A DNA stretch of 64,000 bases from positions 682,001-746,000 of the forward strand of contig NZ_LNJP01000003.1 in the NCBI RefSeq assembly GCF_001547525.1. Reading direction: 5' to 3'. Position numbers and translations under genes: made by a program. This stretch comes from Burkholderia anthina (GTDB lineage Bacteria > Pseudomonadota > Gammaproteobacteria > Burkholderiales > Burkholderiaceae). Numbering within the stretch: the first letter of the stretch is position 1; each line of letters begins with the position of its first letter. This document shows, piece after piece, positions 1 to 8,594 of this stretch. The notes under the pieces were generated by a model, which did not search any database, had not been told where the DNA came from, and saw nothing but the letters and a program-made list of their open reading frames with translations.

Positions 1-1
1 A

Positions 2-388
2 GTCGCGCACCGGCAGGCGCTCGTGCAGGTGGAGCACGAATATGCGCAGGTGCGGCAGGAGGAAGGCGATCTGGTCGAGCGGGTTCGCGCGGAGCTGGCG
101 CGCGCCGCCGGCGAATACCCGGGGCCCGACATGCTCGCCGAGGCGCTGCTCGTGTCGACGCGCACGTTGCGGCGCCGGCTCGAGGAAGCCGGTTCGAGCT
201 ATCGGCAATTGCTCGACGAAGCGCGGTTTCGCGACGCAAAGCAGTTGCTCGCCGCATCGGATCTCGACCTGAAAACGATCGCCGAGCGGCTGCAATTCAC
301 CGACCCGGCGAATTTCACGCGCGCGTTCCGGCGCTGGGCCGGGCAAACGCCGAGCGCATACCGGGAAGCGGGTGCGGCGCGCGACTGA
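2..388 (+). CDS. AraC-family transcriptional regulator, C-terminal part (5' end outside window)
   Basis: The frame is open from base 2, so the gene starts left of the window; the internal GTG at 23 is probably not the real start. The visible ~128 residues hold the double helix-turn-helix of AraC/XylS regulators: a first HTH around LVSTRTLRRRLEEAG and a second ending in FTRAFRRWAGQTPSAYR, the usual family tail with the conserved F-R-W-G-P pattern. The N-terminal ligand-binding domain is not visible, so no effector can be proposed. It runs convergently towards the aconitase-X pair on the other strand, about 110 bp away. The DNA-binding role is secure from the family; the target is unknown. Confidence 0.9.
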   Translation, partial: VAHRQALVQVEHEYAQVRQEEGDLVERVRAELARAAGEYPGPDMLAEALLVSTRTLRRRLEEAGSSYRQLLDEARFRDAKQLLAASDLDLKTIAERLQFTDPANFTRAFRRWAGQTPSAYREAGAARD

Positions 389-500
389 TACGCAACCACT
401 GGCGACACGAGACACCGGCCCGCGATTTCACCGGTACTGCGCGTCGCGTTCAGCTTGATCGTGTGGCCCGAGGTGCATGCCGCGACGAGCGCGCGACGTA

Positions 501-950
501 TCAGCAGCCGATATCAATCCGCGCCCCGCCGTCCCCCTCCCCCGCCTCGATCCGCACGTCGCCCGTCGCGGCGGCAATCGCGTCGTACACGTCGTCCGTC
601 ACGCACACCACCGGCACCGCGATCGCATACAGCTCGGCGGCCACGATCGCGCCGATCGAGACGATCAGGTCGCGCTCCTTCAGCACGATCCCGACCGGCC
701 CCGTGCCGTTGCGCACCGCTTCCGCGAGCACGCTGCTGCTCGAACTGGAGCCCTTCGCGTGCGGCATCACCATCACCTTGCCGGCAAGGCTCGCGCCGGC
801 TTGCGGATGCCCACGATCGACGATCCTGCCCGCGCCCGAGTCGTAGCCGCCCCAGAAGCTCAGCGGCTTGTCGAGCACGAACGGACGCGCACACGCGCTG
901 CCCGGCACGAGCGTGTCGCCCGTCAAGAACTTGCCCGTCGCGTCAGTCAT
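501..950 (-). CDS. Aconitase X swivel-domain (small) subunit, DUF126 family
   Basis: 149-residue protein with the DUF126 swivel fold pattern, including the serine run GSSSSSSVL (about residues 67-75) typical of the family. In known bacterial type-II AcnX enzymes a small swivel subunit pairs with a separate large subunit to form an Fe-S dehydratase; characterised members dehydrate cis-3-hydroxy-L-proline. Its start overlaps the end of the large-subunit gene by 8 bp, so the two are translationally coupled. The substrate is inferred from family members only; no other hydroxyproline catabolic gene is visible in the window. Confidence 0.85.
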   Translation of the reverse strand: MTDATGKFLTGDTLVPGSACARPFVLDKPLSFWGGYDSGAGRIVDRGHPQAGASLAGKVMVMPHAKGSSSSSSVLAEAVRNGTGPVGIVLKERDLIVSIGAIVAAELYAIAVPVVCVTDDVYDAIAAATGDVRIEAGEGDGGARIDIGC

Positions 951-2190
951 CGAATCGCACCTTGCCTTCGTACGCGGACCGCACGCATTCGCGCATGCTG
1001 CCGTACGCGACCGTCACGCCGATGTTCGCGGGCGCATATGACGCCCACTTCCCCGAGTTGGTCATCACCAGCCCCGACAACTGCTTCATCACCGGCGTGA
1101 TGTACGTGCAGGTATCGACGACGATCTGGATGCCGCGCGCGGCGAATTTCTCCGCGAGGCCGGCTTCTTCCAGCTCCCACAAAATGAAGCGGCTCGTGTT
1201 CACGTAGAAATCGCAGGCCGGCTTGCCGTCGAAGGCGTCGAGCAATGTGTCGAGCGTGCGGAACTCGGCCAAAGAAAAATGCGGCGTGCCGAGCGCCACC
1301 GCGACGAGCGCGTCGCCGGCTGCGGCGTGGTTCAGCGTGCGGCGAATCTCGTCGAGATCGGCCATCGCGATATCGACCGTGCGCTGCGCCGCGTGCCCAT
1401 GCAACGCGGCGTCGAGCGTCGGCGCCTCCGGCGTCACGCCCACTGCATGGAACAGCGCGACGGCCCCGCTCGACGCGGCGGCCGCGCCGAGCGCCTTGAG
1501 TTCGTCCTCGGTAGTGTCCGCCGGCAGCCCGACGATCGCCGGCACGATCGCGCCCGCGATCTTGCCGACCGCCAGCCCGAGCGCGGCGAAATAGATGTCG
1601 CGCGACGGCAGGCTGCTGAAGTCCGGCGCATTGAACACGATCCGCGCGGCGCGGTTCGCGTCGACATGCAGCCCCGCATACGGCGCGCGCCCCGTGATCG
1701 CGGCAGCCAGGTCGAGGAAATCGCCGTAGCGGCTCGTGCGTGCGCCGAGCACCGAGTTCGCGAACACGATCGCATTCGATTCGGCCCACGCGATCTGCTC
1801 GCCCAGCGCGGGGCGATGCTTCAGCTGATACGGCGCGCACGTGAAGCTCGATTCGCAGCCGAGCAACAAATGCGCGTCCATCAGGCGCCGCGCATCGCGC
1901 TGGATCGTGCGATCGCCGTGGTACAGCTCGGGATGGATCAGGTCGAGCGACCCGACGTTCAACGTGGTCGGCACCGCAACCTTCGCGCCCGTTTCGACGA
2001 AATAGTCGACGAAGTCGAGGCTGGTCTGGCCGTGGTACAGGCAGCCGTCGATATGCGCAGACGTAATGTCGATCAGGTGCGGCGCGGACATCACTTGCGC
2101 GGTGCGCGCGACGATTCGCATCGCACGGGCGACGCCGTCGCCGAAATCCCCGCGCAACATCGCGTCGTCGCGGTCACTCAACTGCAGCAT
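943..2190 (-). CDS. Aconitase X catalytic (large) subunit, DUF521 family
   Basis: 415 residues, the usual length for the separate AcnX large chain. Family landmarks: the N-terminal ITSAHIDGCLYHGQT region, a cysteine-containing LGCESSFTCAPY stretch in the first half, and a late VVDTCTYITPV segment; these cysteines are candidate cluster ligands. The enzyme class is a cytoplasmic Fe-S hydro-lyase; bacterial relatives act on cis-3-hydroxy-L-proline (LhpI-type), and a mevalonate-5-phosphate dehydratase is a distant archaeal relative. First gene of a two-gene operon with the swivel subunit. About 177 bp separate it from the marR gene upstream. The AcnX assignment is firm, the substrate tentative. 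Confidence 0.85.
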   Translation of the reverse strand: MLQLSDRDDAMLRGDFGDGVARAMRIVARTAQVMSAPHLIDITSAHIDGCLYHGQTSLDFVDYFVETGAKVAVPTTLNVGSLDLIHPELYHGDRTIQRDARRLMDAHLLLGCESSFTCAPYQLKHRPALGEQIAWAESNAIVFANSVLGARTSRYGDFLDLAAAITGRAPYAGLHVDANRAARIVFNAPDFSSLPSRDIYFAALGLAVGKIAGAIVPAIVGLPADTTEDELKALGAAAASSGAVALFHAVGVTPEAPTLDAALHGHAAQRTVDIAMADLDEIRRTLNHAAAGDALVAVALGTPHFSLAEFRTLDTLLDAFDGKPACDFYVNTSRFILWELEEAGLAEKFAARGIQIVVDTCTYITPVMKQLSGLVMTNSGKWASYAPANIGVTVAYGSMRECVRSAYEGKVRFDD

Positions 2191-2367
2191 CCGGTTGCTC
2201 CTCGTGACGCGTGCCGGCGGCGCCGGCTGCGTGAAATCCGTCAGAGGACTCTACAACTGGAAATAAAAACTGTCCAGATTTTCACAGATCCGGACCCACA
2301 CAAAACCACTTTCACCGAAATTCGGCGACCAAATCACATAATGGCTCGCATTCCGATCCAGTTCCCC

Positions 2368-2796
2368 CTAACGCTCCGCAGTCAGGCTGAACAACTCGTC
2401 ACGCAGCGCCTTCGCGCGATCGCGGCCGAACTGCGCGTCGAATTCGTCTTGCGCGGCCTGCCACGCAACTTTCGCCTGCGCGAACGTGCGCTCGCCGAGC
2501 TTCGTGAGATGGAGCGCATGCGCACGCGCATCGTGCTCGGACGCAGCCGTCGCGACGAAGCCATCGCGCTGCAACGGCTTCAGCGCGCGCAGCAAGGTCG
2601 TGCGATCCATCACGAGCGTGTCGGCGAGTTCGCTCATCAGCAGGCCGGGCCGGCGTTTGAGGTTCACCATGATCGAGAACTGGGCGGGCGTGACGCCAAC
2701 CGGGGCCAGATGGCGTTCGTACAGTTGCGTGACGAAGCGCGCCGCCTGGCGCAGCGCGAGACAGTTGCACGCCTCGGAAATCGGAATGTCGTTCAT
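2368..2796 (-). CDS. MarR-family transcriptional regulator (copy 1)
   Basis: The start MNDIPISEA at 2796 is preferred over the in-frame ATG at 2832, because the longer version would read through an operator-like palindrome (2811-2824). The 142-residue product has the MarR winged helix: VTPAQFSIMVNLKRRPG, then MSELADTLVMDRTTLLRALKPL as the recognition region. It is clearly paralogous to the MarR at 3911-4348 (shared LRQAAR, YER-L, GVTP-Q-SI and RTALLRAL-type blocks). Divergent from a LysR gene with 92 bp between starts. MarR proteins usually repress their own promoter and neighbouring efflux or catabolic genes and release DNA on binding small aromatic ligands; autoregulation here is inferred. 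Confidence 0.88.
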   Translation of the reverse strand: MNDIPISEACNCLALRQAARFVTQLYERHLAPVGVTPAQFSIMVNLKRRPGLLMSELADTLVMDRTTLLRALKPLQRDGFVATAASEHDARAHALHLTKLGERTFAQAKVAWQAAQDEFDAQFGRDRAKALRDELFSLTAER

Positions 2797-2810
2797 GTTC
2801 CGGAATCTAT

Positions 2811-2824
2811 ATGTGCATATGCAT
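2811..2824. promoter_or_regulatory. Probable MarR operator, palindromic ATGTGCATATGCAT
   Basis: The sequence ATGTGCATATGCAT lies in the marR-lysR divergent intergenic region, 15 bp upstream of the marR start. Its core TGCATATGCA is self-complementary. Related sequences occur at the start of the second marR (3908-3923) and just upstream of the efflux operon (4391-4403). The position and recurrence support a MarR-type operator; binding itself is inferred. Confidence 0.6.
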
Positions 2825-2888
2825 AAAGTCAATGTACACTCCGCGGTAACAACGGCCGGCGGCCGGCCATCGCATCAAGGAGACGGAC

Positions 2889-3809
2889 ATGGACTACATC
2901 GACAAGTTGCGGATCTTCCGGTCGGTGGTGGAGATGCGCAGCTTCACGCGCGCCGCCGACATGCACGGCCTCGCGCGGCCGGTCGTCTCGCGCGCGGTGG
3001 CCGATCTGGAGGCGCGTTTCGGCAGCCGGCTGCTGCACCGGACCACGCGCCAGGTGTCGCTGACCGAGACGGCCGAGCGCATCTACGAGCGTTGCGCGGC
3101 CGTGCTCGACGAGCTCGACGCGCTGGAAGTTCAAGCGCAGGCACACACGCGCGAGCCCGAGGGCCTGCTGCGCCTCGTCGCGCATACGACGGCCGCGCTG
3201 AACCGGCTCGTGCCGTTGATCGCCGGCTTCAAGGCCGCGCACCCGAACGTGCGCCTCGACGTCACGCTGACCGAGCGCCCGGTCGATCTGGTCGGCGAAG
3301 GCTACGACATCGGCATCGTCGTGCCGTACATGCTGACGAGCGAATCGACCGTCGTGCGGCTGATCGAGCGCATTCCGGTCGTGATCGTCGCCACGCCTGC
3401 GTATCTGCACGCGCATGCGCGCCCCGAAAGCCCGGCCGACCTCGCCGATCATCCGTTCGTGCCGATCTCGCCGTCGCTGCGCCGCCCGGCGCTGTCGTTC
3501 CGCGTCGACGGCGACACGGTCACCGTGCCGTTCCGTTTCGACATCTCGTCGAACAGCCCCGTGTTCAACCGCGAAATGGTGATGCACGACTTCGGCATCG
3601 GCGTCGTCCCGAAAACGCTCGTCGAGGCGCAACTCGCGTCGGGCGCGCTCGTGCAGTTGCTGGAAGGCGCCGATCTCGTCGATGCGTTCGTCGAAATCAA
3701 GCTCGCGTACGCGAACCGCTCGCTGCTGCCCGCGAAGGTGAAGGCGTTCATCGACTACACGGCCGCGTATTGCGACCGCGAAGGCTGGAGCGTCCCGGCC
3801 GCGGCGTGA
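2889..3809 (+). CDS. LysR-family transcriptional regulator
   Basis: 306 residues, standard LysR length. N-terminal HTH: IFRSVVEMRSFTRAADMHGL followed by the ARPVVSRAVADLEARFGSRL recognition helix region. It belongs to the subgroup with the LHRTTRQVSLTETAERIYERC linker. The C-terminal periplasmic-binding-like effector domain runs from about residue 90. An AAGGAG ribosome-binding site lies 7 bp before the ATG. It is divergent from marR copy 1 and co-directional with marR copy 2 and the pump genes, so it may act on this locus, but the target and effector are unknown. Confidence 0.9.
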   Translation: MDYIDKLRIFRSVVEMRSFTRAADMHGLARPVVSRAVADLEARFGSRLLHRTTRQVSLTETAERIYERCAAVLDELDALEVQAQAHTREPEGLLRLVAHTTAALNRLVPLIAGFKAAHPNVRLDVTLTERPVDLVGEGYDIGIVVPYMLTSESTVVRLIERIPVVIVATPAYLHAHARPESPADLADHPFVPISPSLRRPALSFRVDGDTVTVPFRFDISSNSPVFNREMVMHDFGIGVVPKTLVEAQLASGALVQLLEGADLVDAFVEIKLAYANRSLLPAKVKAFIDYTAAYCDREGWSVPAAA

Positions 3810-3907
3810 CCGGGCGCGGGAACGCGCCTTTGCGACGCCGATTGGTACAGCCACGACACCAATCTGATCCTGTCCCGCCCCTCGCTTCGCGCCGCCCCGC
3901 CCCCTAA

Positions 3908-3923
3908 CATGTGCACATGCACA
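3908..3923. promoter_or_regulatory. Operator-like palindrome over the second marR start
   Basis: CATGTGCACATG, with flanking AC on the right, overlaps the GTG/ATG start codons of the second marR gene. It resembles the element at 2811-2824 with C for T in the core. Overlap with the translation start suggests autorepression or a very short leader. Inference from sequence similarity and position. Confidence 0.5.
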
Positions 3924-4348
3924 AGACCACGCTCACCGATGACGATTGCTTCGCGGTCCGGCAAGCCGCCCGGCGAATCTCGCAGTTCTACGAGCGCTAT
4001 CTGTCGCGGGCGGGCGTCACGCCGTCGCAGTACAGCATCCTCGCGCTGCTGCGCGAGCGGCCCGGCCTGACGATGGCGACACTGTCGAACGTGCTGGTGA
4101 TCGAACGCACCGCGTTGCTGCGCGCGCTCAGGCCGCTCGTCGGCGCGGCGCTGGTGACGGGACGGATCGAGCCGCCATGTCGTGGTCAGACGTTTGCACT
4201 GACCGCGCATGGCGAAACCAAGGTGGCCGATGCGCACGTGCACTGGCTCGCCGCGCAGGAAGCGTTCGAGCGGTACTTCGGGTCGGCGCAGGCGGCCCGA
4301 CTGAGAGACGAATTGTTCCGGATCACGCACAACCTGCCGGAACGCTAA
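3911..4348 (+). CDS. MarR-family transcriptional regulator (copy 2), likely efflux-operon repressor
   Basis: 145 residues from the GTG at 3911; the ATG at 3917 is an equally plausible start and no strong Shine-Dalgarno is visible. Winged-helix core: GVTPSQYSILALLRERPG, then MATLSNVLVIERTALLRALRPL. The wing is shortened compared with copy 1 around RIEPPCRGQTF. The gene is followed 64 bp later by the HlyD-EmrB-NodT genes. In Proteobacteria a marR immediately before such genes generally encodes their ligand-responsive repressor (EmrR-like); this is the likely role. Paralogy to the gene at 2368-2796 points to a local duplication. Confidence 0.88.
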   Translation: MHMHKTTLTDDDCFAVRQAARRISQFYERYLSRAGVTPSQYSILALLRERPGLTMATLSNVLVIERTALLRALRPLVGAALVTGRIEPPCRGQTFALTAHGETKVADAHVHWLAAQEAFERYFGSAQAARLRDELFRITHNLPER

Positions 4349-4390
4349 CCCCTTCCCCGATCGACACGACGACGTCGATCGCTTTGATCA

Positions 4391-4403
4391 GTGCATATAC
4401 ATA
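4391..4403. promoter_or_regulatory. Third MarR-like operator element before the efflux operon
   Basis: GTGCATATACATA lies 9 bp upstream of the HlyD-type gene start and matches the TGTGCATATGCA element seen upstream of marR copy 1. It sits where a repressor bound between marR copy 2 and the pump genes would block transcription. Predicted from similarity only. Confidence 0.5.
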
Positions 4404-4412
4404 GGTGAATCG

Positions 4413-5507
4413 ATGGATACGACTCAAGACGCTGCCTCGTCACGCGAAGCAGCCACAACCGAGCGGCCCGCGAAGCAACAACGCCGCGTGCCGTGGATGC
4501 GCATCGCGGTGGGCGCCGTCGTCGTCGTGGTCGCGGCCGCCGCGCTCGACTGGCTGTTCGTGCTGCGCTTCCAGGAAAGCACCGACGATGCGTACGTCGG
4601 CGGCGACGTGACGGTGCTCGCACCGAAGGTCAGCGGTTTCGTCGACAAGATCCTCGTGACCGACAATCAGCGCGTGAAGGCCGGCGACGTGCTCGTGCAG
4701 CTCGATGCGCGCGACTACGACGCGAAGCTCGCTCAGGCCAGCGCAGAAGTCGACAGCGCGCGCTCCGCCGTGACCGAACTCGAAGCGAAGCAGCAACTGC
4801 AATTCGCGGTGATCGGTCAGCACGCGGCAGACAAGAATGCGTCGTCGGCCGAGTTGACGCGCGCGGCATCCGATCGCGTGCGCTATCGCGAACTCGTGAA
4901 GTCGGACGCCGTATCGAACCAGATCGTCGAGCGCGCGGATGCCGATTACTCGAAGGCCGGCGCGGCCGTCGAACGCAGCGACGCCGCGCTGCTCGCATCG
5001 AAGCGGCAGCTAGACGTGCTCGGCGCGCAACTCGCCGATGCGCGGGCCCGCGTGAACACCGCGCTCGCCGCCCAGCGCGTCGCGGCGCTCAACGTCGAAT
5101 ACACGACGATCCGCTCGCCGGTCGACGGTTACGTCGGCAACCGCACGCGCCGCGTGGGGATGCTCGCGAACGTCGGCGTGCCGCTGCTGACGGTCGTACC
5201 GGCCTCCGGCCTGTGGATCGATGCGAATTTCAAGGAAGACCAGCTACGCAAGATGCGCGCGGGCGATCGCGTCGACGTCGCGCTCGATGCGTCGAGCACG
5301 CGCCTGCACGGCCGCGTCGACAGCCTCGCGCCCGCGACCGGCGCGACCTTCAGCGTGCTGCCGCCCGAGAACGCGACCGGCAACTTCACGAAGATCGTCC
5401 AGCGCGTGCCCGTGCGCGTGCATCTCGATCCGCAGCCGGGCATCGAGCAGGTGCTGCGCCCCGGGCTGTCCGCGGTCGTGACCGTGCATACCGACCACAA
5501 GAACTGA
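4413..5507 (+). CDS. HlyD/EmrA-type periplasmic adaptor of a multidrug efflux pump
   Basis: 364 residues. A short cytoplasmic N-terminus is followed by one membrane anchor (IAVGAVVVVVAAAALDWLFVL, about residues 29-49). Next comes the biotinyl-lipoyl half-motif STDDAYVGGDVTVLAPKVSG, a coiled-coil hairpin rich in Ala/Glu (about 100-215), the second lipoyl half near YTTIRSPVDGYVGN, and a beta-barrel region with GLWIDANFKEDQL. This is the EmrA/membrane-fusion-protein layout. It links the inner-membrane pump encoded 13 bp downstream to the outer-membrane channel at 7113. The exported substrate is unknown; the MarR neighbour suggests small aromatic or amphipathic compounds. Confidence 0.93.
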   Translation: MDTTQDAASSREAATTERPAKQQRRVPWMRIAVGAVVVVVAAAALDWLFVLRFQESTDDAYVGGDVTVLAPKVSGFVDKILVTDNQRVKAGDVLVQLDARDYDAKLAQASAEVDSARSAVTELEAKQQLQFAVIGQHAADKNASSAELTRAASDRVRYRELVKSDAVSNQIVERADADYSKAGAAVERSDAALLASKRQLDVLGAQLADARARVNTALAAQRVAALNVEYTTIRSPVDGYVGNRTRRVGMLANVGVPLLTVVPASGLWIDANFKEDQLRKMRAGDRVDVALDASSTRLHGRVDSLAPATGATFSVLPPENATGNFTKIVQRVPVRVHLDPQPGIEQVLRPGLSAVVTVHTDHKN

Positions 5508-5520
5508 GCGGGAGCCGACG

Positions 5521-7095
5521 ATGACCACCGCGTTTTCCGGCGACCCCGCGTCACAACCGACCAGGCAGCGCGTGTTCGCATTCGCGCTGATGTGCGTCGG
5601 CTTCTTCATGGCGACGCTCGACATCCAGATCGTCGCGTCGTCGCTGCGCGACATCGGCGGCGGGCTGTCCGCGAGCCAGGACGAATTGTCGTGGGTGCAG
5701 ACGGCCTACCTGATCGCCGAGATCATCGTGATCCCGATGTCGGGGTGGCTGTCGAAGGTGATGTCGACGCGCTGGCTGTTCGCCGCGTCGGCCGTCGGCT
5801 TCACGATCACCAGCATGCTGTGCGGGCTCGCGTGGGACATCAACTCGATGATCCTGTTTCGCGGCATGCAGGGCGCGCTCGGCGCCGCGATGATCCCGAC
5901 CGTGTTTACCACCGCGTTCGTGCTGTTCCCCGGCAAGCAGCGGCTGATCGCATCGACGACCATCGGCGCGCTCGCGTCGCTCGCGCCGGCGATCGGCCCC
6001 GTGATCGGCGGCTGGATCACCGACCAATGGTCGTGGCACTGGCTGTTCTACCTGAACCTCGTGCCGGGCATCGCGGTAGCCGTGCTCGTGCCGCGCTACG
6101 TGCATATCGACGCGCCCGATCTCAGCCTGATCAAGCGCGGCGACTATCTCGGCATCGCGTTGATGTCGGGCTTCCTCGGCTGCCTCGAATACGTGCTCGA
6201 GGAAGGCCCGCGCAAGAACTGGTTCGGCGACGACGCGATCGTGATCTGCGCGTGGATCGCCGGCATCTGCGGCTTCCTGTTCATCGTGCATGCGCTGACC
6301 GCGAAAGACCCGATCGTCGACCTGCGCGCGCTCGCCGTGCGCAACTTCGGGATCGGCAGCCTGCTGTCGTTCGTGACCGGCATCGGGATTTTCGTGACCG
6401 TGTTCCTGACGCCGCTGTTTCTCGCGCAGGTGCGTGCGTTCAGCTCGCTGCAGATCGGCATCGCGCTGCTGTCGGTCGGCGCGTTCCAGTTGATCGCGCT
6501 GTGTGCGTATGCGTTCGCCGCGCGCTACTTCAGCATGCGTGCGCTGCTCGTGTTCGGGTTGATCTGTTTCGGCCTCGGCTGCTACCTGTATACGCCGATC
6601 ACGCACGACTGGGGCTGGCGGGAGCTGCTGCTGCCGCAGGCGCTGCGCGGCATCGGCCAGCAATTCAGCGTGCCGCCGATCGTGACGATGGCGCTCGGCT
6701 CGCTGCCGCAGTCGCGGCTGAAATCGGCGAGCGGGTTGTTCAACCTGATGCGCAACCTCGGCGGCGCGATCGGTATCGCAGTGAGCGCGACGATGCTCAA
6801 CGACCGGCTGAATTTTCACTATCTGCGGCTGAACGAGCACGTGAGCGCCGGCGAACCGCAGATCGCGTCGCTGCTCGACCGCCAGGCCGCGTACTGGGGA
6901 TCGGTGGCCGGCAATACGCTGAATACCGCGCAGGCCGGGCTCGCGAACCTGCATCGGCTGATCTATCGCGAAGCGCTGACGCTCACCTATGCGGATGCGT
7001 ACTACGCGCTGTCGCTGTGCTTCGTCGTCGCGCTGCTTGCCGTCGTGTTTTCCAAACCCATTACGTTGAACGCGCCGCCGCCGGACGCGCACTGA
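5521..7095 (+). CDS. DHA2-family MFS multidrug efflux pump (EmrB-like)
   Basis: 524 residues with about 14 hydrophobic segments, as expected for the 14-TM drug:H+ antiporter-2 family. The N-terminal stretch FMATLDIQIVASSLRDIGGGLSASQDELSWVQTAYL is the family's TM1/loop signature; the motif-C-like region APAIGPVIGGWITDQWSWHWLFYLN identifies an exporter. It lies 13 bp after the adaptor gene and is followed 17 bp later by the outer-membrane channel, forming a complete tripartite system. It resembles EmrB; substrate not determinable. Confidence 0.93.
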   Translation: MTTAFSGDPASQPTRQRVFAFALMCVGFFMATLDIQIVASSLRDIGGGLSASQDELSWVQTAYLIAEIIVIPMSGWLSKVMSTRWLFAASAVGFTITSMLCGLAWDINSMILFRGMQGALGAAMIPTVFTTAFVLFPGKQRLIASTTIGALASLAPAIGPVIGGWITDQWSWHWLFYLNLVPGIAVAVLVPRYVHIDAPDLSLIKRGDYLGIALMSGFLGCLEYVLEEGPRKNWFGDDAIVICAWIAGICGFLFIVHALTAKDPIVDLRALAVRNFGIGSLLSFVTGIGIFVTVFLTPLFLAQVRAFSSLQIGIALLSVGAFQLIALCAYAFAARYFSMRALLVFGLICFGLGCYLYTPITHDWGWRELLLPQALRGIGQQFSVPPIVTMALGSLPQSRLKSASGLFNLMRNLGGAIGIAVSATMLNDRLNFHYLRLNEHVSAGEPQIASLLDRQAAYWGSVAGNTLNTAQAGLANLHRLIYREALTLTYADAYYALSLCFVVALLAVVFSKPITLNAPPPDAH

Positions 7096-7112
7096 GGCCA
7101 AGGATCATCATC

Positions 7113-8555
7113 ATGAAGAAGCTACTCGTCGCGCTGACCGTCAGCGCATTCGCCGCCGGGTGCGCGGTGCAGCCCGCGCAGCATCCGGCGCTTCAGGATT
7201 CGGTTCGAACGCTCGCGCCCGATGGTTGGGATACCAATGTGCCGCGCGCGGACATCGACGCCGCCGCGTGGTGGGCGCAATTCCACGATCCCGTGCTGGA
7301 CAAGCTGATCGCCGCGGTGCTCGACGGCAATCTCGATCTGCAGGCCGCCGCCGAACGCATGAAGCAGGCGCAGGCGCTGACCGTGCAGAAGCGCGCGGTG
7401 CTGCTGCCCGAACTCGACGCGACCGCGCACGCGGCCGATGCGCGGCAGAACACGCCGCCGCCGCTCGGCTATGTGCGGCAGGCGGGCGCCGGGCTCGCGC
7501 TGAGCTGGTCGCCCGATGTATTCGGCGGAGAGCGGCTCGATCTGCTTGCTGCTCAAGCGGAGTTGGTCGGGCAAAAGCATGCGGAAGATGCGATGCGGCT
7601 CGCGCTCGCGGCCGATGCGGCATCCGCGTATGTCGATCTGCGCTGGGCGCAGCAGGAATTGAAGATCCTGCAGGACAATGCGAAGATCCGCCAGCATGCG
7701 CTCGAACTCACGCGCAAGCGGCAGGCGTTCGGGCTGTCGACGGAACTCGACGTGACGCGGGCGCAGAACCAGTTGGATGCACTCGAAGCCCGGATCCCGC
7801 CGACGCAGGCGCAGATTTCGCATCAGCTCAATCTGATTGCCGTGTATTCCGGGCGCACGCCGGAATCGGTCGATCGGCTCGTGCTGGCGCAGGCTGGCGA
7901 GATTCCCGCGCCGCCGGCGGGCGCGCCGGGGACGTTGCCTTCGCAAGCGTTGTTGCGGCGGCCGGATGTGCTGACTGCCTATGCTCAAGTCGAGCGGCGT
8001 GCGGCACAAGTCGGCGTGGCGAAGGCCGAACGGTATCCGAAGTTTTCGTTGAACCTGACGGACGGGATTCTCGCGGCTTCGTATCTCGGGTTGCCGACGT
8101 TGACCGATAACCTGTTCAGCGCGGCGTTGAGTGCGACGAGCCCGATCTTCAACGCGGGACGGATTACCGCCGATATCTCGCAGAGCGAAAGCCGGATGCG
8201 CGAATCGGAACTCGGGTTACGACAGACGATGCTGCAAGCGTTGCGGGAAGTCGAGGATGCGCGTGCGAACTTGGTCAGTTCCGAAGAGGCGACGCGGCGG
8301 CTCGATGGTGCATTGGCGGCTTCCGATAAAGCGCTTGGGCTGGCGAATCAGCTGTATAAGGGTGGCGCGACGGATTTTCTGGATGTGCTGTCGGCGCAGG
8401 AGGTTTATCTGCGCGATTCGGATTCGCTCAACCAGGTCAAGCGCGAACATGCGCTGGCGGCGGTGGCGCTTTATCGGTCGCTTGGGGGTGGGTGGAGCAG
8501 GAATGATGCGGCGGGTGGGACGCAGACGGAAACGGAGGCTGTGGCGAAGAACTGA
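7113..8555 (+). CDS. NodT-family outer-membrane efflux lipoprotein
   Basis: 480 residues from the ATG at 7113. The N-terminal signal ends in a lipobox (AFAAGCAVQP), so the protein should be a lipid-anchored outer-membrane factor. Two repeats of the OEP domain follow, with the typical AAWWAQFHDPVLDKLIAAVLDGNLDLQAAAERMKQA start, ALSWSPDVFGGERLDLL, and PSQALLRRPDVLTAYAQVERRAAQVGVAKAERYPK between repeats, all NodT/OprM hallmarks. It is the third structural gene of the pump operon. The last ~600 bp carry more G/T-rich codon choices than the 5' part. Confidence 0.93.
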   Translation: MKKLLVALTVSAFAAGCAVQPAQHPALQDSVRTLAPDGWDTNVPRADIDAAAWWAQFHDPVLDKLIAAVLDGNLDLQAAAERMKQAQALTVQKRAVLLPELDATAHAADARQNTPPPLGYVRQAGAGLALSWSPDVFGGERLDLLAAQAELVGQKHAEDAMRLALAADAASAYVDLRWAQQELKILQDNAKIRQHALELTRKRQAFGLSTELDVTRAQNQLDALEARIPPTQAQISHQLNLIAVYSGRTPESVDRLVLAQAGEIPAPPAGAPGTLPSQALLRRPDVLTAYAQVERRAAQVGVAKAERYPKFSLNLTDGILAASYLGLPTLTDNLFSAALSATSPIFNAGRITADISQSESRMRESELGLRQTMLQALREVEDARANLVSSEEATRRLDGALAASDKALGLANQLYKGGATDFLDVLSAQEVYLRDSDSLNQVKREHALAAVALYRSLGGGWSRNDAAGGTQTETEAVAKN

Positions 8556-8594
8556 CGATCAATGGGATATCGGGCGGATGGAGGCGGCCTCGCT

